Below, in pieces: positions 6,256 through 13,459 of a DNA stretch of 14,222 nt. The stretch spans positions 1 through 14,222 of the forward strand of contig DAOVEE010000028.1 of NCBI GenBank assembly GCA_030669135.1. The letters are read 5' to 3'. The translations under genes were made by a program, and so were the position numbers. The DNA is from Candidatus Bathyarchaeota archaeon (GTDB taxonomy: Archaea; Thermoproteota; Bathyarchaeia; TCS64). The first letter of the stretch is position 1. Every line of letters begins with the position of its first letter. A model generated the notes under the pieces. That model was not told the DNA's origin. It made no database searches and was given only the letters and a program-made list of their open reading frames with translations.

Positions 6256-8128
6256 GATCTACGGCTACACGGGGAAAGCCCTCAGAGTCGACCTCACCAA
6301 CCAAGCCCACAAGACAGAGAAGATCAACGAAGCCGAGATGAGGGGATACCTAGGGGGAAGAGGGTTCAACGCCAAGAGGCTCTACGACGAGGTGGGTGCC
6401 GCCGTCGATCCGATGAGCCCCGAGAACAAGCTCATCTTCGGCACGGGGCCCCTAGTGGGAACCATGTTCCCCACGGCTAGCAGGTTCAACGTCTCTGCCA
6501 AGAGCCCCCACAGGGGGATACTCGGAGACAGCAACGCTGGAGGCCACTTCGCGCCCGAGATGAAGTTCGCCGGCTACGACCAGATAATACTGGAGGGAAG
6601 GAGCCGCTCACCCGTATACGTCTACGTCAAGGACGATCAGGTGGAGTTCAGGGACGCCTCGGCGATAAAGGGGCGCACAGTCTTCGAGGCCGACGGCTTC
6701 ATCAAGAGCGAGTTCGGGGACAGACGGGTCCAGACGGTGATATGCGGGCCGGCGGCGGAGAAAGGCGTAAGGTACTGCGGACTCTTCGCCAACCAGGTGA
6801 GGGCGGCCTCCAGGACGGGGATGGGAACCGTGATGGCCTCGAAGAACGTGAAAGCCTTAGCGGTCAGAGGCACCGGACACGTGGAGGTATCGGAGCCAGA
6901 GGAGTTCGAGAGGATGGTCCTAGAGCTGGAGCAGGAGATCAGGGAGCACGAGCAGTACCCCGGCAGGATGCGCATGGGCACCACCAGAATACTCATGATG
7001 GCCAACGACGCCGGGTTCCTCCCCACGAGGAACTACACGTCCGGAGTGTACGAGGACGCGTACATGGTGAGCGGCGAGAGGCTGGCCGAGGAGTACAACG
7101 TCAAGAACCGGGGATGCTTCGCGTGCACCATACCCTGCAGCAGGGTCTACTCCGTCAGAGAAGGACCGCACAAGGGGCTGCACGGCGAGGGCCCCGAGTA
7201 CGAGGCTCTGGGGAGCTTCACGAGCCGAATAGGCAACAACGACCTGGAGCTGGCCCTGAAGGCGATCGACCTGTGCAACCAGCTTGGGCTAGACATACTC
7301 ACCGTCGCCGGATGCGTCGGCTGGGCCATGGAGCTCTACGAGGCCGGGGAGCTAACCGTCGAGGATACAGGCGGGCTGGAGCTCACGTGGGGGAACGGAG
7401 AGGCGCTCCTCACGCTTATACGGCTGATAGCGGACAGGGAGGGCTTCGGGGATGTCCTCGCCGACGGCTCCGTCGAGGCGACTAAGAGGCTGGGCAAGGG
7501 CATGGATCGAACCATACAGGTGAAGGGGATGGATCTCATCATGGCCGACCCGCGGGGCCTCAAAGGCTTCGGCCTCGGCTACGCCGTCGCCAGCAGAGGC
7601 GGCGACCACCTGAGGAGCGAGCCGTTCCTGGAGCTGAGCGACGACCCGGAGATAGGGGAGAGGATGTTCGGCGTCCCAGAGTCCACACTGAGGCTCGCCG
7701 ACAGGGGGAAGGGACGGCTCGTAAGCTACTTCGAGGACTGGAACGCCGTCATAGACTCCCTGGAGCCCTGCAAGAATATAATGCAGAACATGATGCTTCT
7801 GCCCTTCGAGAGAGCCGCCGAGGCGCTGGAGGTGGCCACGGGGCTCAGGGTGACGCCTGAGGAGATGAGGGAGGCCGGTGCTAGGATAGTGACGCTGGAG
7901 AGGATGTTCGGGGTGCGCGAGGGTGTGTCGCGGGCCGACGACAGCCTCCCATCCAGGTTCAGAGATACGCCCCTCATGGAGGGAGCCAGCAGCGGGACCG
8001 TCGTGGACCTTGACCTCATGCTTGACGAGTACTACGCAGAGAGGGGGTGGGACGCGGCGACCGGACACCCGACGCCGGATACCCTCCGGAGGCTGGGGCT
8101 AGGCTTCGCCGTTACAGACCTCCCCTGA
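6248..8128 (+). CDS. aor: Tungsten-containing aldehyde:ferredoxin oxidoreductase
   Basis: A 626-residue AOR-family enzyme that oxidises aldehydes to carboxylic acids, or the reverse, at a tungsten bis-pterin centre. The N-terminal pterin-binding domain has YLGGRGFNAK and FGTGPLVGT. The proximal [4Fe-4S] ligands are Cys290, Cys293, Cys297 and Cys508, matching C288/C291/C295/C494 of Pyrococcus furiosus AOR. Pterin-contact motifs are NQLGLD (344-349) and a variant DSLEPC (503-508) in place of DxxGLC. Glu317 or Glu319 in PEYE and His454 in GGDHLR correspond to the active-site Glu and His. All core residues are present, so it should be active. Substrate range is not readable from sequence: it may be aldehydes from amino-acid breakdown or, given the neighbouring aromatic pathway, aryl aldehydes or acids (inference). 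It overlaps the four-cluster ferredoxin gene by eight bases. Confidence 0.95.
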   Translation: MAKIYGYTGKALRVDLTNQAHKTEKINEAEMRGYLGGRGFNAKRLYDEVGAAVDPMSPENKLIFGTGPLVGTMFPTASRFNVSAKSPHRGILGDSNAGGHFAPEMKFAGYDQIILEGRSRSPVYVYVKDDQVEFRDASAIKGRTVFEADGFIKSEFGDRRVQTVICGPAAEKGVRYCGLFANQVRAASRTGMGTVMASKNVKALAVRGTGHVEVSEPEEFERMVLELEQEIREHEQYPGRMRMGTTRILMMANDAGFLPTRNYTSGVYEDAYMVSGERLAEEYNVKNRGCFACTIPCSRVYSVREGPHKGLHGEGPEYEALGSFTSRIGNNDLELALKAIDLCNQLGLDILTVAGCVGWAMELYEAGELTVEDTGGLELTWGNGEALLTLIRLIADREGFGDVLADGSVEATKRLGKGMDRTIQVKGMDLIMADPRGLKGFGLGYAVASRGGDHLRSEPFLELSDDPEIGERMFGVPESTLRLADRGKGRLVSYFEDWNAVIDSLEPCKNIMQNMMLLPFERAAEALEVATGLRVTPEEMREAGARIVTLERMFGVREGVSRADDSLPSRFRDTPLMEGASSGTVVDLDLMLDEYYAERGWDAATGHPTPDTLRRLGLGFAVTDLP

Positions 8129-8141
8129 CTGACCTACCTTC

Positions 8142-8154
8142 AATATATTTATTA
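8142..8154 (+). promoter_or_regulatory. TATA region of the zinc-microprotein gene
   Basis: AATATATTTATTA is the most AT-rich run between 8128 and 8189. Its core predicts a transcription start near 8174, leaving a leader of about 15 bases before the ATG at 8189. Confidence 0.6.
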
Positions 8155-8155
8155 G

Positions 8156-8173
8156 TCCGGGGGATGTCCCGGA
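8156..8173. repeat. Inverted repeat TCCGGG-n6-CCCGGA, possible operator
   Basis: Perfect six-base arms (8156-8161 and 8168-8173) with a six-base spacer. It occupies the space between the TATA box and the predicted transcription start, where archaeal repressors typically bind and block RNA polymerase. It could alternatively form a short hairpin if transcribed. Confidence 0.45.
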
Positions 8174-8176
8174 GAT

Positions 8177-8187
8177 ACGGTAACCGT
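8177..8187. repeat. Inverted repeat ACGG-TAA-CCGT in the leader
   Basis: Four-base arms around a three-base centre, only three bases after the preceding inverted repeat and ending one base before the ATG. Alone it is not significant; its interest is the tandem position. Confidence 0.3.
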
Positions 8188-8188
8188 T

Positions 8189-8365
8189 ATGCCCATCTGC
8201 GAGATCTGTGGTATGGAGGTGCTGGAAGTCCACGTCTGCGTCGAGTGCGAAGCCAAATTCTGTGACGAGTGCGGCGACGTCAAGACGAAGCTGTGCTACG
8301 ACTGCATTGGCTGGGAGAACAACCCCCTAGATGAGGAAGTCTGGGAGGAGAACCACCTCAACTAG
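8189..8365 (+). CDS. 58-residue eight-cysteine zinc-binding microprotein
   Basis: A short gene from ATG 8189 to TAG 8363-8365. The protein has four CxxC knuckles at Cys4/7, 17/20, 25/28 and 36/39, enough ligands for two zinc ions in a cross-brace (RING/FYVE/B-box-like) or double-ribbon arrangement. A strongly acidic, tryptophan-containing tail follows (41-58). The start is fixed by an upstream in-frame stop (8153-8155) with no other ATG between. I do not recognise a named family. Such proteins often act as adaptors or regulators of nucleic-acid or ubiquitin-like systems, but function here is unknown. It has a clear TATA region and two inverted repeats upstream, so it is probably regulated. 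It precedes the DGQHR gene by 48 bases on the same strand, so the two are probably co-transcribed. Confidence 0.75.
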   Translation: MPICEICGMEVLEVHVCVECEAKFCDECGDVKTKLCYDCIGWENNPLDEEVWEENHLN

Positions 8366-8413
8366 AATAGTTACTGTTATCTTTCACTTAGTCATAGTCT
8401 ATTAGGGGTTCAG

Positions 8414-9541
8414 TTGCAGCTGGATGCGTTCAGCATCACCCAGCGGGGAGGACTCGAAGGGGTAGACATCTACATAACCGTCTTCAAGGCAAAGGACATC
8501 GTCGACAGGTACAGGATAGACCGATGGACCATGGATAACCCTGAGGGGTACCAACGTATGCCCTCGGAGAGCAGGCTCATGGATCGGCGGGGCAGCCCTC
8601 TGCGCTACCTGGTGCGCGAGTGGGGGTGCTTCCCCACGTCGATACTCCTGAACATAAGGGGCGACGTGAGGTACGTGAAGGAGAAGGCCCTAGGCTGGTT
8701 CAGCTACGGAATGCTGGACACTGGCGACGAGAGTTTCTGGCTCATAGACGGGCAGCACAGGGTGGAGGCGCTCAAACGGGCCATCGAGCGCAACCAGGAC
8801 TTCGAGGACTACCCCGTCATAGCGAGCATCATGAAGCTTCCCGAGCGGTTCGACGAGATGATGCTCTTCTACATCGTCAACAAGAGGCAGAGGAGCGTGC
8901 CTACCGACCTGGTCTACAGGCACCTCCAGAGGATGCTGTGGAAACGCGGGAAGCAGTGGGTCATGGACTTTGAGGGCAGTAAGGGAGTGAGGATAGGGCT
9001 TGCCACGGAGGTGGTAGACATACTGAACCAGAGCCCCCAGAGCCCGTGGCACGGCAGGATACAGATCGTGGGCGAGCGTAGACACGAGAACCACATAGTC
9101 TCGGACAGCCATCTCATCAGATCCGTCTCCAACCTGCTCAGGGAGAACATACTCAAGGGGATGCCGGTGAGCGAAATAGCGCGGCTCCTCATAGACTACT
9201 GGAACGCCGTGTACCAGTTGTACCCCGAGTGCTTCACGGATCCCTCGGCCTACACCCTCCTCGGCACACCCGGGATACAGGTGATGCACATGCTATTCCC
9301 CTTGATCTACTCCAAGTGCATCCAAGATAACCGGGTCGAGGAGATCGTCATGGAGACGCACCTGGAGAAGCTCATGGAGAAGACGCCGAGCCACACCATG
9401 CCCGATCTCCAGGGCCCCGTCGACTCGGAGTTCTGGTCCAAGACCCATGGGCCCCTGATTGCCATGTCCACGGGGCGGCAGAGCCGGGAGGCGCTTTACG
9501 AGGGGCTCGTTGAGAAGATCAGGCTCGAAGAGGAGAGTTAG
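8414..9541 (+). CDS. DGQHR-domain (DndB/ParB-like) protein
   Basis: A 375-residue protein carrying the signature LIDGQHRVEAL, with DGQHR at 112-116. It is followed at about 155-170 by FYIVNKRQRSVPTDLVYRHL, the second conserved block of this family (an Asn and polar residues before a helix). The DGQHR domain has a ParB/sulfiredoxin-related fold. Known members include DndB, the regulator of DNA phosphorothioation clusters, and proteins in deazaguanine DNA-modification clusters. No dnd, dpd or other modification genes are seen here, so it is an orphan and its activity is unknown. The rest is largely helical. The start is TTG at 8414: the frame is open back to 8365 but holds no ATG or GTG, and AGGGGTT lies just upstream as a ribosome binding site. 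The stop shares TTAG with the convergent gene. Confidence 0.8.
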   Translation: MQLDAFSITQRGGLEGVDIYITVFKAKDIVDRYRIDRWTMDNPEGYQRMPSESRLMDRRGSPLRYLVREWGCFPTSILLNIRGDVRYVKEKALGWFSYGMLDTGDESFWLIDGQHRVEALKRAIERNQDFEDYPVIASIMKLPERFDEMMLFYIVNKRQRSVPTDLVYRHLQRMLWKRGKQWVMDFEGSKGVRIGLATEVVDILNQSPQSPWHGRIQIVGERRHENHIVSDSHLIRSVSNLLRENILKGMPVSEIARLLIDYWNAVYQLYPECFTDPSAYTLLGTPGIQVMHMLFPLIYSKCIQDNRVEEIVMETHLEKLMEKTPSHTMPDLQGPVDSEFWSKTHGPLIAMSTGRQSREALYEGLVEKIRLEEES

Positions 9542-9921
9542 GCTCTCTCGATCCTGACTCTTTCCCCGCTCCGCACCTTCTTGAAGACCTTCGGGTCTCC
9601 CTTCACCTTCCCAAAGACGTTGACGGCGCTGGCGGGCCTTATCTCGTCGCCCCTGCTCGCCGGGGTCCTGCCGAAGAATATGCAGAACGCGTTCCCCGGC
9701 GGCCAGTACGCGAGATCGCCCAAATCGACTACCTCTCTCGGGTTCTCGGGGTCGGCGTCCACCGGTATGCCGAAGTATATCTCGTCTCCCCAGGTATTGG
9801 CTCTCGCCTCGATGGGCAGCGCCTCCCATATCCTCCTCGCGGTGTCCGGGCTCTCATCCGTGAGGGCCGCCTCCACGGGTCCCGTCGCCTCCGTCACTAT
9901 CCTGATCCTCATTTCTTCCAT
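9538..9921 (-). CDS. Cyclophilin-like (TM1367-type) domain protein
   Basis: A 127-residue protein resembling the cyclophilin-fold family typified by Thermotoga TM1367 (formerly DUF369). The identifying block is WGDEIYFGIPV at about 44-54, followed by VVDLGDLAYWPPGNAFCIFFGRTPAS at about 65-90. These are small single-domain beta-barrel proteins whose biochemical role is unsettled; the catalytic residues of true peptidyl-prolyl isomerases are not obviously conserved. No signal peptide is present, so it should be cytoplasmic. Two starts are possible, ATG 9921 and ATG 9912; the first fits a TAAAAA element about 27 bases upstream and is used here. It runs convergently into the DGQHR gene with a four-base stop overlap, and divergently from the large permease. 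Confidence 0.8.
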   Translation of the reverse strand: MEEMRIRIVTEATGPVEAALTDESPDTARRIWEALPIEARANTWGDEIYFGIPVDADPENPREVVDLGDLAYWPPGNAFCIFFGRTPASRGDEIRPASAVNVFGKVKGDPKVFKKVRSGERVRIERA

Positions 9922-9940
9922 GTCTTCGTGAGTGCGAATG

Positions 9941-9953
9941 CTTAAGGTTTTTA
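9941..9953. promoter_or_regulatory. Bidirectional AT-rich promoter element
   Basis: CTTAAGGTTTTTA is the only AT-rich run between two divergent genes. The TTTTTA half (TAAAAA leftwards) is about 27 bases before the ATG at 9921. Rightwards, either half predicts a start between about 9970 and 9978, shortly before the ATG at 9987. Confidence 0.45.
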
Positions 9954-9986
9954 CCCTAGTCTTGGATATTGTGTGAGATAGACATC

Positions 9987-12770
9987 ATGCGCTTTAGACG
10001 CGGAGTAGCCGCCATCGCCATCTTTACGTTAGTACTGGTGTTTCAGCCGGTTTCATCTGTTAGCGGCCTGAATGGCATCGTCCGCGACCAAGATGGGACG
10101 CCCATAGCAGGAGCCCAGGTGATGTTCATTAGCGCTACCAGGTATCTAGACACAACCGCCTCGGCCTTGGATGGCGTTTTCAACATCGTGAGCGAGTTTG
10201 AGAGCGGAAACTTGATCGTCTTCCATGACGACCCTGACACGTCTGGCGTCGACTATATCCCATACTTGGACGAGGTCGTGGACGTCGAGGCTGAGCTTGA
10301 CATAATCCTCCTTCCAGCCAGCTCCATCGTCATCGAGGGCAGCCTCATGTACGTCGACACGGAGAACCTTGCCCTCCACGTACAGTACGAGGTTATGGAT
10401 GCCGACAACAAGACGCTCACGCCGTCGGGCATCCCACTCATTTACGGCTCCTTCTCAAACGGGATGAACATACTAGAACTACCTAAAGGGCACATCGTCG
10501 TACCCTCCGGGTCCGTCGTGAAGGTGGCGGTGAACAGCACGTTCCTGCTTGGGTCAAACGTGATCTCGAGAAGCTTCACGACGAGAGATACCCTCACAGC
10601 GCCTAAGGGAGGGACAGTGGTCCTCGACATACGAGAGTACCGCCTTCCCATGAACCTCAGGATCGCCTCAGACGCCGAGATCACCTTGGATGGGAGGCTT
10701 GAGGAGATGAATGGATACGGGTTCTACCTCACCAAACAGGAGGGAGCCTACAGCACCGCGTCGCGGCAGGTCTCTGAGGCAAGGACCCTATACGAGAATG
10801 GGCAGTACACCGAGAGCTTCGACACCCTGAAGAAAGGCTACATCACACTGGACCACACCTTGGAGGAGCTTGACAGCATGTACAGGGACGCAAGCCTTTC
10901 CGTGTACATACTGATCACCTTCCTAGCAGCCACGTCGCTCGTGACTGGTTACCTGCTGGCCGACGGGGTGACGCGGCTCGCCGTCGACGCAATACTATCC
11001 ACAGGAAGCTTGGCTACGCTGTACATGTTCTACCCGGGTTCAAAGATAATCGCGTTGAGTGACTTCGTGTCTGTCTGCGTCGCGGCGGTAATAGCGCTTT
11101 CTGTACTCGGCAACATATTCCCAAGGTTTTTCAGCGTCGGCTCGGGCAGCAGGGTCCACACGAGGAACCTGATCATACCCATCTTCAGCATCGCCAAGCG
11201 CAGCCTCAGGCGGCGTAAGCTGAGGTTCATCCTCACACTGATCTCTATCGCCCTCCTGGTGATGAGCTTCGTCACGCTCACAAGCTTCTCGGAGGGGTAC
11301 GGCCTCATCGAAGACACCTATGCGAAGAAGGGTGAGTGGGAGGGAGTCTCCATACGAGAGGGATCGTGGAGCCAGAGCGAGCCAACCTTCATCCTCCTCA
11401 GCGAGACGGAGAGGGACTGGCTCACCTCCAACCCAGAGGTGGAGTACCTTTCGGTGAAAGCCGAGAACGCCCCTCAGCGTAGGCCATACATCTTGATCCT
11501 AGGGGAGCCGGTCATGGGGATAGTTGGCGTAGACTCAAATGAAGGCGACACCGTGAACCTTGGAGGAATACTCCTCAAAGGCGACCTCCCGGACAAGAAC
11601 GGCGTACTAGTCCCCAGCAGCGTCGCAGACCAGCATGACTTGAGGATAGGAGACGTGATCAGTGTCTCCAGCCTCGAGCTTGAGGTACAAGGGATCTTCA
11701 GCGAAGACGCGTTAAACGGCCTGAAGGATCTGGACGGCACCGGCTACGCCCCCGACAAGTGGGTGAACACTAACCCCGAGGGTGAGGTGCCTAACTGGGT
11801 GATACAGGACTGCGAGGGCTCGGAGGTTGTGATCATGAATACCGAGACCGCTATCGAGCTGCCGATGGTGGGAATCCAGAGGATAGCGATGGAGCCTCGA
11901 GAAGGAGTGGAAGTCGAGGGCTTCGCGGAGAGGCTCGCGCTGGAGAGGGGGTACAGGGCGTACGCGTCAACGGCTGACCACTACGTCACGATTAGGCTCG
12001 GCAACTACTTCGAAGGCCGCGGCCTGTCCCTCCTCATACCCTGGGCCATCGTCGTCCTTAACGTCGTAATCACCATGCTCAACAGCCTCTACGAGAGACG
12101 GGGCGAGATAGAGATACTATCCTCCGTTGGGCTTAACCCGGCGCAGGTGTCGGGTATCTTCGTGGCGGAGGCTTTCATCACGGGGTTCATAGCGGGTGGG
12201 CTGGGGTACCTCATAGGCCTCGGACTCTACAGGGGCATGGCCTACCTGAACATCGGCCTCCAGGTTCACCAGAAGGTCTCGGCTGTCTGGAGCATCGCGA
12301 GCATAACGCTGGCTATCTCCGCGGTCCTCACGGGTGCTTACGCGGCTCTCCGCAACTCGGTGGTCATTACCCCGAGCCTGATGAGGAGATGGAAGATAGA
12401 CAGAGACTCAGGCGGCTTCCATGAACCCTACCGAATATCGATTCCGTTGAAGCTTGAAGCCGAGGAGATAGACCCGTACATCGAGTTCATACACAGGAAG
12501 CTGAAGGGCATAGAGAACCACCCGACACAGGTAACGTCATCCATAAAGGTGGACGGGGCAGGCGAGGGAAAGAGAATACGTTTCATATACAAATCCGTAC
12601 AGGCCACGACAGGCAACTTCTATACGAGGAACGAACTCAAGATCACCCAGTTGCCTAACGGGGAGTACGGTGCATCCCTCGAGTCCCTCGGCGACCCCAA
12701 CTGGGTTCACGTGGCTGGCTCCCTGATAAGAAGCATGACGATGGAGTACAGCACCGAAGAAAGGGGTTAG
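9987..12770 (+). CDS. Large FtsX/MacB-type ABC permease with extra domains
   Basis: A 927-residue membrane protein. From the N-terminus: a signal-like segment (about 5-22); a carboxypeptidase-regulatory-like beta-sandwich, NGIVRDQDGTPIAGAQV (about 29-105); a second extracytoplasmic region with a helical, coiled-coil-like stretch (about 255-300); three extra membrane segments (about 304-385); basic IAKRSLRRRKLRF and the first FtsX membrane segment (about 411-433); a MacB-like outer domain (about 434-680); three further FtsX segments (about 681-790) including YERRGEIEILSSVGL; and a 115-residue soluble C-terminal domain on the cytoplasmic side. Positive charges agree with this topology. ATG 9987 is preferred over TTG 9969 because it places Arg/Lys directly before the hydrophobic segment. 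The ATPase and a second permease are encoded convergently; together they probably form a mechanotransmission-type exporter. The substrate is unknown. Confidence 0.85.
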   Translation: MRFRRGVAAIAIFTLVLVFQPVSSVSGLNGIVRDQDGTPIAGAQVMFISATRYLDTTASALDGVFNIVSEFESGNLIVFHDDPDTSGVDYIPYLDEVVDVEAELDIILLPASSIVIEGSLMYVDTENLALHVQYEVMDADNKTLTPSGIPLIYGSFSNGMNILELPKGHIVVPSGSVVKVAVNSTFLLGSNVISRSFTTRDTLTAPKGGTVVLDIREYRLPMNLRIASDAEITLDGRLEEMNGYGFYLTKQEGAYSTASRQVSEARTLYENGQYTESFDTLKKGYITLDHTLEELDSMYRDASLSVYILITFLAATSLVTGYLLADGVTRLAVDAILSTGSLATLYMFYPGSKIIALSDFVSVCVAAVIALSVLGNIFPRFFSVGSGSRVHTRNLIIPIFSIAKRSLRRRKLRFILTLISIALLVMSFVTLTSFSEGYGLIEDTYAKKGEWEGVSIREGSWSQSEPTFILLSETERDWLTSNPEVEYLSVKAENAPQRRPYILILGEPVMGIVGVDSNEGDTVNLGGILLKGDLPDKNGVLVPSSVADQHDLRIGDVISVSSLELEVQGIFSEDALNGLKDLDGTGYAPDKWVNTNPEGEVPNWVIQDCEGSEVVIMNTETAIELPMVGIQRIAMEPREGVEVEGFAERLALERGYRAYASTADHYVTIRLGNYFEGRGLSLLIPWAIVVLNVVITMLNSLYERRGEIEILSSVGLNPAQVSGIFVAEAFITGFIAGGLGYLIGLGLYRGMAYLNIGLQVHQKVSAVWSIASITLAISAVLTGAYAALRNSVVITPSLMRRWKIDRDSGGFHEPYRISIPLKLEAEEIDPYIEFIHRKLKGIENHPTQVTSSIKVDGAGEGKRIRFIYKSVQATTGNFYTRNELKITQLPNGEYGASLESLGDPNWVHVAGSLIRSMTMEYSTEERG

Positions 12771-13459
12771 CCGCGCTCTATCCTCTCGACCACGCCGTCC
12801 CTCATCCAGACGATGCGGTCGCTCGCCTTGATCATCTTCAGGTCGTGGGTGGCGGCCACCAAGGTGAGTCCCCTCATCTTGTTGAGGCCGTGAAGGAGGT
12901 CTATTATCTCCATGCCCGTGTTCAGGTCGAGGTTGCCCGTCGGCTCGTCAGCCAAGATTATCGCGGGGTCGTTGGCCAGCGCCCTTGCTATGGCGACGCG
13001 CTGCTGCTGACCCGCGGAAAGCTCCGTGGGGCGGTGGTTTATTCTATCACTCAGCCCCACCTGGTCCAGCAGCTTCTCCGCCTTCTTCAGGCCCTCGTCG
13101 TGGGGGGTGCCCGCGAACACGGTGGGCAGGGAGACGTTCTCCAGCGCCGTCAGCACCTGTATCAGGTTGAAGCTCTGGAAGATGTACCCGATCTTCCTGC
13201 ACCTGAGCCACGCGAGCTCGTAGGCGTCAAGCTGGCTGATGTCCACGCCGTCGATGAAGACGCTGCCGTTCGTGGGTTTGTCGAGGCCTCCCACGAGGTT
13301 GAAGAGCGTGGTCTTGCCGCTGCCGCTTGGTCCGACGATGGACACGTACTCGCCTCGCCGTATCTCCAGTTCTATGCCGTCGAGGGCCTTCACGGTCTCG
13401 GCGCCCATCTTGTAGTACCTCTGCAGTTCACGTAGCTCTATCACGTTATCATAGCTCAT
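12767..13459 (-). CDS. ABC transporter ATP-binding protein (LolD/MacB type)
   Basis: A 230-residue nucleotide-binding subunit with every catalytic motif: Walker A GPSGSGKT (43-50), Q-loop Gln95 in IFQSFNLI, signature LSAGQQQR (147-154), Walker B IILADE with catalytic Glu172, and switch His205 in ATHD. The LDKPTNGSV and ADEPTGNLD wording is typical of the LolD/MacB/FtsE group that energises FtsX-fold permeases from the cytoplasmic side. The start ATG overlaps the end of the small permease gene by 11 bases, so the two are one transcription unit. The stop overlaps that of the large permease in TTAG. The obvious partners are the 204-residue and 927-residue permeases on either side. Confidence 0.96.
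   Translation of the reverse strand: MSYDNVIELRELQRYYKMGAETVKALDGIELEIRRGEYVSIVGPSGSGKTTLFNLVGGLDKPTNGSVFIDGVDISQLDAYELAWLRCRKIGYIFQSFNLIQVLTALENVSLPTVFAGTPHDEGLKKAEKLLDQVGLSDRINHRPTELSAGQQQRVAIARALANDPAIILADEPTGNLDLNTGMEIIDLLHGLNKMRGLTLVAATHDLKMIKASDRIVWMRDGVVERIERG

Noticed and set aside
6742..7485. A 247-codon open frame on the plus strand inside the AOR gene
   Set aside because: It is Arg/Gly-rich and resembles no family, which is typical of an alternate frame of GC-rich coding DNA. The AOR frame across it has all catalytic residues.
7352..8068. A 238-codon minus-strand open frame opposite the AOR gene
   Set aside because: Antisense shadow of the AOR C-terminal half, with no recognisable motif and no promoter or ribosome binding site.
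8047..8265. A 72-codon plus-strand frame running from the AOR end into the zinc-microprotein gene
   Set aside because: It overlaps AOR and the promoter region and reads through the CxxC gene in the wrong frame.
9293..9829. A 178-codon minus-strand frame spanning the DGQHR 3' end and the cyclophilin-like gene
   Set aside because: It crosses two supported genes in a different frame and is Arg/Gly/Glu-rich without any family pattern.
12845..13435. A 196-codon plus-strand open frame opposite the ABC ATPase
   Set aside because: The opposite strand encodes Walker A, signature, Walker B and H-loop in order; this frame is its shadow.
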